Shown: positions 44,701-55,860 of the stretch, in pieces | How positions within the stretch are numbered: position 1 is the stretch's first letter | Layout of the letters: each line of letters opens with the position of its first letter | Assembly: GCA_946894095.1 (NCBI GenBank) | Contig: OX335641.1 | Coordinates: 9,132,501-9,196,500 of the forward strand | Length of the DNA: 64,000 bases | DNA from: Incurvaria masculella | Taxonomy: Eukaryota > Arthropoda > Insecta > Lepidoptera > Incurvariidae | Direction of reading: 5' to 3' | Program-made: the position numbers and the translations under genes | The notes under the pieces: generated by a model | The model's input: only the letters and a program-made list of their open reading frames with translations | Databases searched by the model: none | What the model was told of the DNA's origin: nothing

Positions 44701-47700
44701 TCGCGAACTAAAGAAAGACATTGACTCTCAATGAATGACTCTTCTTATTAAGTTCAACAGAGTATATTAAGAGGATAATGAGTAGATCAAGTTACATAGA
44801 ATGGCGCGTGCCTGTCCCCTTAGTCAACATAAGAAATATTTCTCTTAACATTTGCACATTAAATAAATCAACTGAGAGCTACGTGTGTACGTTTACAAGC
44901 CTCTAAAATTTTTAATGATTTGATGTTATTAAAAATGATATGAATGAGATTAATGTTGAACATATACATTAGATTACTGGCTCGCAGAAGATATACTTAA
45001 ATAATAACACGCAGCGTGAGTGACTATAATAAAGTAAAGAAAACTAAGCTAATGATCCTTTCTGTTTTTCTAGTTTTTGAAACAGTAATCTTTTTTAAAA
45101 TGTGAACATTGCTTTCGGTTAACCGAAACAAGTTTATTCTTACGTTTACGCCAGTTCCTTGCAATTTCTACGTAAAATAAAGTATGCAAAAACACATTTT
45201 ATGTTCCGAGACAAGCGTTATTTCGTCTCCTAACTGGTCTCATACGTACCATAAACCGATTCTGCAAGTATGTCAAGCAGTGGTGTATGAATGCCGGTGC
45301 CATTTCTCGAAGCAACATTAGTCGGCATTATTGTGTTATTTTTACCGTTTATGTTATAATGGTCTTTAAGGCACGCCTAATCCTTCATATCACGTTTTTC
45401 AACGGAAAATAGTAAAGATTGTTTTTTTTAGAACAAGTAATGATTCAGCATTACTATTTAATGATATCAGCCCATTCTTGAAGGAACTGGGGTTACAATG
45501 ATTATCACTACATTCCGTTACATAATTTTTTGCTCATTCCAAATTCTCAATGAAATTCTAGATCCAGATTTTTATGGTTTTTAAGTATAACCATTCCGAG
45601 GTAAAATTTAAACCATTCAAGAGTTGAAATGTTAACTATACCGGAGTGAAATTATAACCAGTCTTGATTTTCGCGGGTTCTGGACGGTTTCTTAAAGTAA
45701 CATTAAACATTCATTCCGGGGGTCATTCTGAATTCTATACACAGAAAGTTCTATTAAGCCCACTTAAGCTGGTTGAGTCATTAATGTTTGTAAAGTATTG
45801 AGTAAAGAATGGTATTCGCATATGAAGTTAATTTATTAAGAAACCTCTTCTACCAAGCTAACGTGCAAAACCGCCATTTATTTGCACAAATTTCATGATA
45901 ATATAACAACTTGGGTTTTTCCGGGTTTGCTTATACACCGTATACATTGTACATACATATTTTCAACGCGTTGAAAACTACGCCGAATGCTCTAAGCATG
46001 GACCACAGAACAATTAGGAGGTAAGAATTGTGAAGTGGGCGGAACTCGCGCGCCGGTCTTTAGCGGAGACCCGCGCACTTCATACGCGCATGATTCACTC
46101 CGCTGCGGAGTTCCTGTGCATTAACTTATCCGTGATACAATCTAAAATTGAAAAGGAGTAATGCCGTACTGTGCCATAATAACGTGTAAACGCGACAGCC
46201 GGGTGCACAACCTTCATAATGGCGGAGTTTCATATCACCGATTAGTTTCATTTACATGTATAGCGGTAAAACTTACAACAAAAACACTACGAAGCTATAT
46301 GGCGTCGCGGCGTCGCTTTGCTCGCCGGGTCATGTCTCGCTACTCTGTTAGTGACTGCGTGCGTGTGAGGCGCTCGGCCGTGTTCGAAAGTGACGTAACA
46401 TTTGATTGCAAACAGTATTGGAATTCCAACATAGATCCATTACGTTAAGGTTCATATTAACTGAACAAATGTGGATTTGTTGTTTGGTTATTAATTAAGA
46501 AGGGATAGCCAATTGCGACGGTTATACATTCGCAAAGCGAAAAGGTCTTAAGTAAAACGGTAACAGCGGTCCTGGAACAAATTTACAAACGTTTCACTTC
46601 CTGCCTCCTCAATATTCTGTGGCATGGACTATCCAGTCCAGTTCATGGCAACATTGAATTGAATTGAAAATTATTAATGGGATTAAGAAATAACCCGCGG
46701 TATTCAAAATAACGCTCACATAATGTAATGTGTGGAGTAATGTTCGCATATGTGGGCGTTTTTTTAATTTGAAGATCCGCTGTCCAAATTCGTCCAATTA
46801 GAACCAACCAATATTCTAAATACTTTCTCTATAAGGTTGGTAAACTATGAAATGCACTACCTGTGAGACGTATATCTCCGGGGTCATACCACCAGTGTCC
46901 ATTAAAAGTAATTTGAAAAATCACCTGTCCAGCCGGCATGAGTTTAAATTGTCGTATGCCCATGGGCGTCTTCGGGCCTGTTTTCATACTAAACGTTTAT
47001 TAAGTTTTAACCATTAATGACCTAAATTATTAATATGAACAATTTCTGAGCCCTTGCAGTGACTCAGGGGCGTGATTTGATTGTGACATAAACGTATACT
47101 TTTCACCCGCTCTACTCTGCCGAAGTAAGGCCATTGAAAGAATAAGTTTCGCCGCCAGCTGCGAATCTTTCGGGCTAATCCCGGAAGAAAGACCCGGAAT
47201 CCGAATTCCATACCACGGAGACCGACGAGCATACCGCTCTGTGCCAAGCAACGAATGCGACCTCCTGAACCGGCGCGTACGCAGGTACCTACATGAGGTG
47301 AGCTGGGATTGCTCCGAGAACCTTATTTGCACACCTAGGAGTGGAAAGTTAACAATTGAAACCCAGCGAGCATGGAAGGACGGGAGTAAGTACCGAAACT
47401 CGTTGCGTGGGAGCGGCGCGGCGTAACCACGTTTTCATTCCATGGCGGCACCACCACCGGCTTACGAATCCGCCCTGCGCCGCTCGTTGCTCGCCCGTTA
47501 CGAGCCGCTCAATGGCCGAACCATTGTGTCATATTATCATGTTGGAAACCGTTTTTCAAGAAAGTTCTTGTTTTTCTATTTAACCGACTTCAAAAAAAAG
47601 GACGATGTTCTCAATTCGTTGGAATCTTATTTTTATGTAAGTTCACCGATTACTCGAAGACCCCTGGGACCGATTTGGAAATTTCGTTTTTTTTATGTCT

Positions 47701-50700
47701 CACATTCATTTAGGTAGGATATGAGTCCCGAACAATATTAACGAAATCACGGGCAATTGTGACGATTAACATTCTACTTCTTACGGCTCAAAATGTGCAT
47801 AGTTAATCACGAATGCCAAGGCATTTAATGCTATAGGAAGAAAATAAGTTCGCAAAGGCGTGCTGTGGTGACGGACCGCAGAAAATAATCTATGTACAGT
47901 TATCGGAAGAGGTGAATGCAGGACAAGATGCTTGGGCACCTGAGTGGTTTACTAAACTCCATTTTACGATAAACTTTATACCGCATGCCTGGTGCGTAAA
48001 CGTATGTGAAACGAAAGTATATCTCGTACTTTGTCTTCAAAATTGTAACTTCGTGTGCTAGGCATTTGACGGCACGTTTTAGTAATTACAAATTAACTTT
48101 CCGCAATAGTACAATAACGAAATTTGTTGTAGGAATAATAGTAACAACTGCATTTCCGTGTTCAGATGCTCCGGAAACCGCAGAAACTATTAGAATGGCA
48201 AAAAACACTCCTAAATTCCGCTTTAGTAAGTTTCTCCTTCACCAAGTTCCTTAAATACCTTGAATCGGTTAATGTTGTGAAAGTCATAAAACACTTTCAC
48301 ATCCCATTTAATCTGAGCTTAGCACAGATTGAAGTGTTCTTAACCTCAAGTGTCACAAATTAGTTTCGCGGTGACAGGTTCATTGCGTTTATTGCTTCGT
48401 TTTTGAACCAGTTCATATGAAAATCAAAACAGATTACTTATATGAAACATCATCTCCAGTTAAGATAATGTATTTTTGAACTGATTTCAGATTGGATTTT
48501 AATTGTGATGAAGAGTGGTTAAATCACCCATCAATAATTACACATGGAGATTAAGTTTTTGTGTAATTGTTTTTATAAGAAACTTCCTTACGTTTGCGCT
48601 AATCGCATAACTGAACATAAAACTATCTAAAACTGGGATCAATTTTAGTATTTCAATTAGAGTTAAGTTTATGAGCTCCAATTATCTAAACATCTACACA
48701 GTTATATAATTTCAGCCTTGAATTGGGTATACGTTCATGTGTGTATTTACAATATTATTTTATCTGACTCGATCCCGCATCTTCAGGGCGTCTTTTAAAT
48801 TCGTTTAGTTTAGAACCTTTCCCCGGACCCTATGTTCACGACCCCGAATGAATAATAAAAAATATATATTTCTCAACTCACTCTTTCAACAAACGATCTT
48901 CTCCATCTTCTACAATAGTCACTCCCAGGGGAACTAGAATCCACGAATCTACTGAGCCAGCCAGACTCCAGCGTTCAGCAAACAAACGATAATGGCGATC
49001 TGCGGAAGCATTGAGATTGCGTTGGTGTTCATTGTTGTATGCGCGCAAAAATCAAGCGCGACGAAGCGGATTTTAGGTTTTTGACCTATAAAATCTAAAG
49101 TGAATTGAAATATGTTTCACGCTTATTCACTAGATATTCTAGATGTTCTTGTGTCACAAAAAATAAAATTGTACAAAACATTTATAATTTTCAAGCGCCG
49201 GCCTGAAAACCTAGTGAAAACCTAGTATATGGGTATATTAAAAAAAAAATATGTTTGCAAACAAACATTTTTTTTTTTATATAAGCAAATTATTAAAACC
49301 ATTTTACGGTCATATACTAGATAATAGGCTTAACATTGATATTTCGATAACGATTTATTCTTAACCAACGCTAAAATAAAAAATAAAACCCAAAATATTG
49401 GAGGTTAGCATCATATGGAGCCTAGATTTTTTTAAATAAAATTACTCTGATAGTGTTATGTATATCTGTGATAACAGGCCCTCGTTATGAAATGTTGATC
49501 CTACATCACTTCTTGGTAATTTAACTAAAGTGAGTACTTTTGTAGTATGTAAGAGATGAACAATTAGTAGTGGATTTATCGAATGCCAAATATTATGGAA
49601 AATCTCACACATACTTTCACAAATTGTTTTAAAACTACGAAAATAATGAACACCAGAACACAGAAGTTTACAAATCAAATTAAATAGGTGGGAACTTCTC
49701 AAAATTAGAAATAAATATACTTTTACATTTCAGCAGGAAATATAAAGAAATAGTTGAGTTGCTCCGCTCGGGACAATACAGCGCCACATATCGGGTCCAC
49801 TTGTAAATCTAAACTACCCCAGTATTAAGGAAAACAAAAGGAAATTAAAATTATTTAAATCGGTTGAGGCGTTCTCGAGTTTTGGCGAGACTAACGCACG
49901 GCGATTGATTTTTATGTATAGATGAACATTATCCCTACCTACAACCACAACTTGTTTTGTGAGTGTTAGTAGTGTTACTACATACTATAAAATTATTTTT
50001 AGCAAAGCTGATTGTACATTTATATAAGGTGAGTTTAAAATAATCTACAAGCCTTATAGGGTTGATTCAGTATCTGATATAGAACAACTTTTGCTAAGAA
50101 TGGAGGTATGTAATTTTTTTTGTTCCATTTTAATTTTTGAGAAATTTAAACAGTATGTTCTTCCCAGTATTTTAAACAACTTTTGCTAAGAAACTATGCA
50201 CCTATCTGTAATGGTTTCCAAGAAAATAATTTATTAAAGTGCACTAACTCTTCAACTACCTAATTAAAAATATAGGTCAACCATGGGGCATTGACCCGTC
50301 CGTGACCCACTGACACAAGACAATTCTCCGCCGCCGCCGCCGCCGCCGCCGCGTGCGCAGACAGCAGCCCCGCCACCCCATCTACCCCGGCGCCGCCGCC
50401 GCCCCTCTCACTGAAGGACGTTTGTTTTCGTTTTGAAAGCAATTAGTATGTCAAGGTCCATGACGCGCATCGGACCTGAGTATCACACGTGAGTGAATTT
50501 AAGTGAAGCGAGTGCCGATCGGGCGAAAAAGGACATGCATGCTTGTGTACATACCTACATTACAGCCGCGATGGATTTGCCATAGCCCGGCGCGGCGAAC
50601 GTCAGCGTGGGAAGGAGGCAAAACTATTCGGGTAGGTAAAATAGACTCTGCCGCCGCGCGCCGCCTATTTTTCAAATAGGCAGTTTGAAGAGTTAGTGCA

Positions 50701-53700
50701 CTTTAATAATTTATTTTCTTGGAAACCATTACCGATAGGTACATAGTTTCTTCGCAAAAGTTGTTTAAAATACTGGGAAGAATGTAATGCATAAATTTCT
50801 CAAAAATTAAAATGGAACAAAAAAAATTACATACCTCCATTCTTAGCAAAAGTTGTTCTATATCAGATACTGAATCAACCCTATAAGGCTTGTAGATTAT
50901 TTTAAACTCACCTTATAGATGTTAATGTGAATTATATCAAGTAAATGGATTGTTACACATACAGAAAGAGGTAAGTATTCAGAGCTGAACAATGGTAAAT
51001 CTGTACCAGAAACGGAACATCTTAGATTCAAAGTCTTATTTTTTGGAAAGGCCAAAAAATTTCATCCTCCCAATATTTTTTTGTTGATCCTTCAGAAAGT
51101 CTATAAATTATAAATTTTGTTTACTTTCCTATAATCATTTCCTATCAATCAAAAAAAGTCCAAATATTGTTGACGAACATCTGTGTATTTTCAACAACAG
51201 TGAACACATTTTGTTTGAAAATACAACTGAATGTATGATGTCGTGACAGCTACCTCATGCATAGTTATGTCGCGAGAGCGCTTACTTTCATGATCAATCA
51301 TCAATATTGCGTGAATCTCACACATCGACTACTCGCTCGGATAATTGTATTAATGGGTTACTTACAGCTAAGAGTCACACTCTTCCGAAATCACACCGAA
51401 ACTGTGCAAGTGTACGTACGGACATAAATTACGAAAATTAAATAATTTTATCATTTGGAAGCCTATAAACGAATAACTTCCAATATAAGAAAAATATGAA
51501 AATATTTTATACTACTTAATACCTACGTTTTCAGTTTTGTTAACAAAACAGTAAAGTCTTGATAATGCGAGCGAATATGGACTAGGCTCAGCTCAGATGA
51601 TTGGGAACATCAAATTAAACTGATTTACATACATATTTCTGAACAAACAAAACAAAAAGTCAATATATATTAAAATTTGTGTTTTTGTGTGAAATCACAT
51701 GAACGGAAGCGTGCGCAAAAAGTTGTAATATCCCTCCTAAATGATTTAATAAACAGGTTGAGTGATATATTTTTAATTGACGACATGAAACAGTAACCCT
51801 GGAACATTGAGCTCCGGGAGCCTAGCCTATATTTTATTAATTAATTAATCGTTCCCATATTCCTCTAGCTACAGTTAACAAAGTAACACTACAAATGGCT
51901 TATTATGTTCTACTCTGCGCACCTTTAACAAAACTACTAAGTTATTAAGGTTCTTTTCCATTACGACTACCTGACTTCAACGGCCACCCTGTACAAACAG
52001 GACTTTTAAATATCACACATATATATAAATACAGCACATGTATCCCAATCAGTAAAATACTCAATGATGACATTCATTGATGACAGACGTGCACGCTTAT
52101 TTCACTCGGAGCGCCCGAAATCTACACGTATTTCTGCCAAGAACAACTACGGCAAAGGGAGCGTGACTTTAACCCCTTACCTAATCATATTAAAGACCAC
52201 AAGGTTACAGTGTTTAAAAAGAATGTAAAATCTTTCTTTCTTACCTATTAATGTCAAACATCTAAGATTACCGTAACACACTTTATTGTAACTTATTATT
52301 CTGTGTAAGTGGATTTTCTATTGTATCTTGCTGGGGGCTCTGCGTATTGACCATTGGTATAAGCAACGTGCATGCTTAGTACAATATATAGTACAGTATA
52401 GTTACTTAAGTGGATTTTCTGTTCTAGAGAAAAAAAAAAAATTTTTAAACCGTATTTCTCATGAAAAGCAAACTTAATAACTAAATATTTTCATCCCTAT
52501 AATACACATAAATTAATTCGAGGATGTTCTTGGATTAGTCTAACCGTAGTAAAGGTAAGAGAAAAGAGATGAAGATGGACAATCAATCTTCCAGGCTTTT
52601 TTAATACCTTGTCACTAATTAAATGTTATCTCATTTTCAGATAACTGCAGCCACTGCAGAGGAGCGAGTGCGTCCAACAAATGTCACGTCCGTCAGCAGC
52701 ATCCCTCCAAAAAAACTGACCAGGAGAGAAGCCATCATCCTCGACAGCTCGCCGGTCGACAGCAATCACTACCGGAGGCAGTCACAAGTCATCTACCGCA
52801 GGATATCGAAGCCTATGAAATATTCCCACCATACGAAACATAGAAATGTCAAGTACTCGCCACCTCGGCCTAAATATGGTCCAGTAAAAAACTTACGCAG
52901 GCCTCCGAAAAAGCAGCGAGGAAAATCAATAAAACCTAAATATGGACCCCCGAAACATAGGCCATCAAAAACTACGACACATGGGTTTAAAACTCACAGA
53001 AAACCAGTAAAATACGGTCCACCCATGGCACCCGGGCCTTACATCCCACAGGAGCCTGCAGGATTTGGAGAACCTCCATCTGATCGATTCGTCTCAAGCG
53101 ATCAGAAACTGACTTACGGGGAGCCACCCGTAGACTCCTACGGAGTCCCTATTGGACCAACGTCGAACCAGGGCTCATCTTACTCATATAAATCGAGCAA
53201 TAAGGATACTGGCTCGTACTCAAACTATGCCCCGGTATCCCAAGACAGTTTCCCGCCCAATCAGCCTAGTTACTCTTTGAACCAGCAAAATAGCTACTCG
53301 CAATTCTCTCAGGATTTCACTCCAAGTCCCTACTCAAACTATGCCCCAGAAAATAATTATGCCCCAGAACAAAATTATGCAGCATCCTCACATTCCCAGC
53401 ATAGCATCGGAACAAACTATGCCATTTCTAATGACGAAGTCATCATGGCAAACGACGCATCCTCCATGGAGATCGCTATCCAGGGGCACCATCCAGATGC
53501 TTACAGTCCCGATCACCAAGAAATAAATTTCAACTCTAAACCTAACATGGGTTACCTCAACCACCAGAGCAGTTACAAGCCTTTTAGGTCCAAGCCAGTC
53601 AAAGCAAAGAACCCAGTTAATTTTGGAAACAGACCTAGAAATGGTAACAAAAAGCATTCGGAAGAAATTATTGTAGGTGGTCAATACGCAGAACCCCCAG

Positions 53701-53897
53701 CAAGATACGTACCCAAGTTCAAGCCGAGTGCGCCAATGTATACGGAGGACGATTCCTTTATGCCTCTTGGAAAAATGGCCCAGGATTCAACAGGATCCGG
53801 GTCAGCACAGCATTCCTCCTACGTTAATTACAAAAATAGTAATATGGCTTTTAGCCCACAGAACTTGAATGACGCATTTAGTATTTCTTACAAATAG
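38698..53897 (+). CDS. Secreted low-complexity Tyr/Pro/Gln/Ser-rich protein, probable cuticular or matrix protein
   Basis: Two exons are proposed: 38698-38736 (13 codons, donor GCG|GTGAGT) and 52641-53897 (acceptor TCTCATTTTCAG). The join is in phase 0 and gives about 431 residues. The N-terminus MTNIVPFCVLLFAITAATA is a good signal peptide with a likely cut after ATA, formed only by the join. The mature protein has a basic N-terminal part with repeated KYGPP/KYSPP motifs (about residues 65-150) and GEPPSDR and GEPPVDSYG motifs. A Ser/Tyr/Asn/Gln-rich middle with repeated SNYAP follows, then a basic end. No chitin-binding RR consensus is visible. This style is typical of insect structural cuticle or extracellular matrix proteins. 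The exon pairing across 13.9 kb is inferred; extra small exons are possible. Confidence 0.75.
41320..41500 (-). repeat. Interspersed repeat fragment with CAGTTT tail
   Basis: Starts in a (CAGTTT)n run, TTCAGTTTCAGTTTCAGTTTC, then TTTATTTCC. GAGCTGACAAGAAACTTCGTC recurs in similar form at 60445-60475 (ACTGGCAAGAAACTTCGCTGG). It is probably the 3' end of a retroelement. Confidence 0.45.
41535..42190 (-). mobile_element. 3' end of a non-LTR retrotransposon
   Basis: On the minus strand, MHAARQWNQLPPIYEIPPLS and then MFLKKISKLIF resemble the R.WN.LP..I....FKK.. tail of LINE reverse transcriptase. The plus side ends in TTATTTATATAAGTTTATTGCAC. Related to, but distinct from, the copy at 17361-17979 (both have CTTAATGCCG..GGCATT). 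Confidence 0.65.
42362..42625 (+). repeat. SINE family copy, partial
   Basis: GGATTGCACGTAAACATTTTGG, ACCATCGCACTGAATGAAAAATGGTCGAAG and GTCCGCATTTTCCATTCATGG match the SINE body; the tail diverges. Confidence 0.65.
43605..43932. mobile_element. MITE of about 330 bp
   Basis: The left end TATGGTAAAGTAACTCGCCGGGTGAA and the reverse complement of the right end GGTAAAATAATTCGCCGGGTGAA match. GACGTTTAGTTGCAT is shared further in. No coding capacity. Confidence 0.78.
46161..46448 (+). other. Orphan THAP-like zinc-finger frame (partial or decayed)
   Basis: 95 codons. The first 27 residues, MPYCAIITCKRDSRVHNLHN plus GGVSYHR, look like the start of a THAP C2CH finger (MP-x-C-x4-C ... S-x-HR). The later part shows no THAP motifs (no conserved W, CSxHF or AVPTIF), so it may be read-through past a lost splice site or a transposon remnant. 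Confidence 0.3.
46847..47017 (+). other. Orphan BED-type zinc-finger frame, 56 codons
   Basis: Reads MKCTTCETYISGVIPPVSIK and then SNLKNHLSSRHEFKL: Cys-x2-Cys, SNLK.HL and His-x4-His, the pattern of a BED finger as found in hAT and similar transposases and in domesticated proteins. No catalytic domain follows in frame. Probably a transposon remnant. Confidence 0.45.
47583..47690 (+). repeat. Second copy of the ACCGACTTCAAAAAA repeat, truncated
   Basis: AACCGACTTCAAAAAAAAGG and CACCGATTACTCGAAGACCC are shared with 5095-5190. Confidence 0.75.
48992..49084 (+). other. Short frame resembling a secretory signal exon
   Basis: 30 codons: MAICGSIEIALVFIVVCAQK then SSATKRILGF, i.e. a hydrophobic core and a polar tail. 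A GT follows TTTTAG at 49076, but that junction does not fit the phase of the exon at 52641. It could be chance. Confidence 0.2.
50023..50917. mobile_element. Foldback element, 895 bp, 233-bp inverted arms and GC-rich core
   Basis: Arms 50023-50255 and 50685-50917 are close reverse complements (TATAAGGTGAGTTTAAAATA, ATACCTCCATTCTTAGCAAA, GGAAACCATTAC, AGTGCACTAACTCTTCAA). The 430-bp core is GC-rich and quite unlike the arms. It holds a (CCG)n run at 50327-50353 and a short palindrome (GCCTATTTTTCAAATAGGC). No transposase. Confidence 0.9.
50327..50353. repeat. (CCG)n microsatellite
   Basis: About nine CCG/GCC units inside the core of the foldback element. Confidence 0.9.
52130..52250 (+). mobile_element. 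Non-LTR retrotransposon C-terminal scrap
   Basis: The frame QLRQRERDFNPLPNHIKDHK, then VTVFKKNVKSFFLTY and a stop, has the FN-LP..I...FK..VK.FL tail seen in LINE reverse transcriptases. It lies about 400 bp before the big exon. Confidence 0.65.
52641..53897 (+). CDS. Exon 2: bulk of the secreted protein
   Basis: 1257 nt, 418 codons and TAG. It begins ITAATAEERVRPTNV, completing the signal peptide. Open across its whole length with a strongly biased composition (Tyr, Pro, Ser, Asn, Lys), so it is a real exon. The in-frame ATG at 52623 lies in the intron just before the acceptor and is not the start. Confidence 0.88.
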   Translation: MTAATAEERVRPTNVTSVSSIPPKKLTRREAIILDSSPVDSNHYRRQSQVIYRRISKPMKYSHHTKHRNVKYSPPRPKYGPVKNLRRPPKKQRGKSIKPKYGPPKHRPSKTTTHGFKTHRKPVKYGPPMAPGPYIPQEPAGFGEPPSDRFVSSDQKLTYGEPPVDSYGVPIGPTSNQGSSYSYKSSNKDTGSYSNYAPVSQDSFPPNQPSYSLNQQNSYSQFSQDFTPSPYSNYAPENNYAPEQNYAASSHSQHSIGTNYAISNDEVIMANDASSMEIAIQGHHPDAYSPDHQEINFNSKPNMGYLNHQSSYKPFRSKPVKAKNPVNFGNRPRNGNKKHSEEIIVGGQYAEPPARYVPKFKPSAPMYTEDDSFMPLGKMAQDSTGSGSAQHSSYVNYKNSNMAFSPQNLNDAFSISYK

Positions 53898-53926
53898 GCT
53901 AGGTTAGGTTAGATTAGGTTAGGTTA
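53897..53926. repeat. Interstitial GGTTA (TTAGG-type) repeat at the stop codon
   Basis: Six 5-bp units (GGCTA, GGTTA x2, GATTA, GGTTA x2). The first begins with the last base of the TAG stop codon of the secreted-protein gene. TTAGG is the insect telomere unit. Confidence 0.85.
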
Positions 53927-55029
53927 TTCGTTTTTAATCATATTCAAACCATGAACTTTTGACTTTGACGATTATCACTTTCAAGTCAAGTTATCAAGTC
54001 CAGTCGGGATCGGACCATCCAATCCAATTGTAAAAAAATATTACATTGGGAAACTTAAGATCGCAAATATCTTGTAAAATGCCCAGTATTTAAATCCCAT
54101 CTGTTTCAAAATGTAAGCCACCTTGCCTTTCTTTGGTACAATCGAAAGTCCTACCTAACATTAAGTGGATTAAAAGCTTTATTGCTGACATTGCATTGCC
54201 ATTGTAGGCGGGTAGTGTTCTGGCATGTTGGACGCTAGCAACATTTGCATCGGAAAGTGCAAATATGTTTTATTTTGTTTGTACCGCCGGTTGATTAATC
54301 TTATCGCTAGTTTGCGCTATGTTAAGTGGCTTTGCCGATTGTTAACATACTTAATGAATAATATAATAACATTTGCCGATTGTTTTGAGGGATAATTCGT
54401 GTCCTATTGCCTAGCAATCTGTTCGTAACCCTTTTTCTGCAACTCGTTTTAGGATCACCGATGATTTACTGATATATCGTAACGCTTAATATAACGGATA
54501 ATATTTGTTAAGTTTTTTGAACAATTAAGCCTAAGTCTAGCCTAGATTATAGCCCGGATCGGCACTACCGCATTGCATGAATGCCCGTTGAAATGGTCCG
54601 TTGTTTTGATCTTGGTATATCCTTTGAACACAACACGGTGTTGTGTCTAACGTTAAAAGTTTGTAAATAATTTGAGATTTTTCAGGCAACATTTCATAAT
54701 GTTTGAAGATAATTATTTTCTCTGTTGTTCGACACATAATTTTCAATTACAGATACACAGTGTTCAACTTACTTATTTAGCTCGACGTTTCGTCCGCCAG
54801 CCGTCCTACGTGCGAGGGATAACTGATCGAAGGTCCTTTTGTAAAATTTTAATTAAAACTTTTTTCAAACCTCTTACAAAAATATCTTCTATGATCGATG
54901 AAAAACAGCATCCCACTACAGGTCCCAAGAATCTAATCACCACTAATACACCACGCAGCTGTAGAAAAGCCAGACAACCGGGTTGTATCAAACCAGAATA
55001 GAAGAACAACACATCAAGGCACTTTAAAA
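53927..55029. other. No gene recognised; may include the 3' UTR of the secreted-protein gene
   Basis: No canonical AATAAA lies close behind the stop codon. A 109-codon frame at 54672-55001 resembles nothing known. Confidence 0.3.
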
Positions 55030-55337
55030 CAAATACGATAATATAAAACTGTCCGCGTCTTGGTATCCGTTACTGGCGAAACATGTTGCAACAAGGGTTC
55101 AGCTGCCAACACTTATGCAAAGTGACACCGTTAGCGTAGTTTGCACGTATGACTTCATTGCCGAACGGAATTCTTCGTCACTACCCTCATCTGCGGCTGA
55201 AACTACCTACAGCTACAATCTGCGCAGCCGACGACCTGTAGTTGACATCTGGCCAGACGAAGGTTCAAAGTGCCTCCAGGTCGCGTCGCGAATCCTGACG
55301 ATGTCCACGGCGTGGTGGACGAAACGTTTAGCTAAAC
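55030..55337 (+). other. Open frame of about 100 codons ending in a good donor site, unknown
   Basis: An open stretch running from a stop near 55020 through SASWYPLLAKHVATRVQLPT, TYSYNLRSRRPVVDIWPDEG and TMSTAWWTKRLAKQ, followed by CAA|GTAAGC. GC and codon use are higher than the surroundings. It could be an exon or a transposon piece; no family is recognised. Confidence 0.22.
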
Positions 55338-55584
55338 AAGTAAGCTGAACACTGTTTATCCAGAAACTTAAAATAAATTGTTTTATTTCTAGAGATTTTT
55401 ACTAGAAATGAGACTCACTAAATATTATGAAGGCATAATAGTGCGTTTTATAGTTGGCGGCTTGAATTAAGAGCGTTTAAAGTGTATTTCAAGAATACAT
55501 AGAATTATTATTTATTTCAGGTATTATTAATTTTTCATATGGGGAATGTACAGTATTTTGAAGAACGAATGCACAATGAAAAAC

Positions 55585-55860
55585 TGGCCAAGTGCGAGTC
55601 GGACTCGCAGACGAAGGGTTCCGTACAAGATGTAATAGAAAAAATCACGTGTTTTGTATGGGGGTCGTTTAATTTATATTATTTTTAAACTTTACCTATT
55701 AATTGTTACATCGGCAAAATAAAAATTTTAGCTGCCTACCTATTACATTTCATGAGATACAGGTCTGTGACAGACGGACGGACGGACGGACGGACGGATG
55801 GACAGCGGAGGATTAGTAATAGGGTTCCGTTGGCAACCTTTGGGTACGGAACCCTAAAAA
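55585..55860 (+). repeat. GGCCAAGTGCGAGTCGG / GGTTCCGTAC lepidopteran repeat, full copy
   Basis: Starts CTGGCCAAGTGCGAGTCGGA, carries a (GGAC)n run at 55773-55798 and ends GGGTACGGAACCCTAAAAA. This repeat is very common in Lepidoptera as I remember. An inverted fragment is at 5838-5960. Confidence 0.8.

Larger units (their letters stand above)
38737..52640. other. Giant first intron (13.9 kb) of the secreted-protein gene
   Basis: Holds LINE 3' ends (41535-42190, 52130-52250), a SINE copy (42362-42625), a MITE (43605-43932), a foldback element (50023-50917), and orphan THAP-like and BED-like frames (46161, 46847). The remaining parts (38740-41300, 43940-46000, 47700-49990, 50920-52100) show only AT-rich sequence to me. 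39180-39440 has loosely repeated TCTCGGCGCA/TCTTGGCGCA words. Confidence 0.6.

Noticed and set aside
47100..47430. Possible exon ending YLHE|GTGAGC
   Set aside because: No convincing acceptor, no known domain, and overlapping frames on both strands.
52623..52640. ATG at 52623 as the start of the 424-codon frame
   Set aside because: It lies in the polypyrimidine tract/acceptor of the intron, and the resulting N-terminus is not a signal peptide; the joined exon at 38698 is far better.
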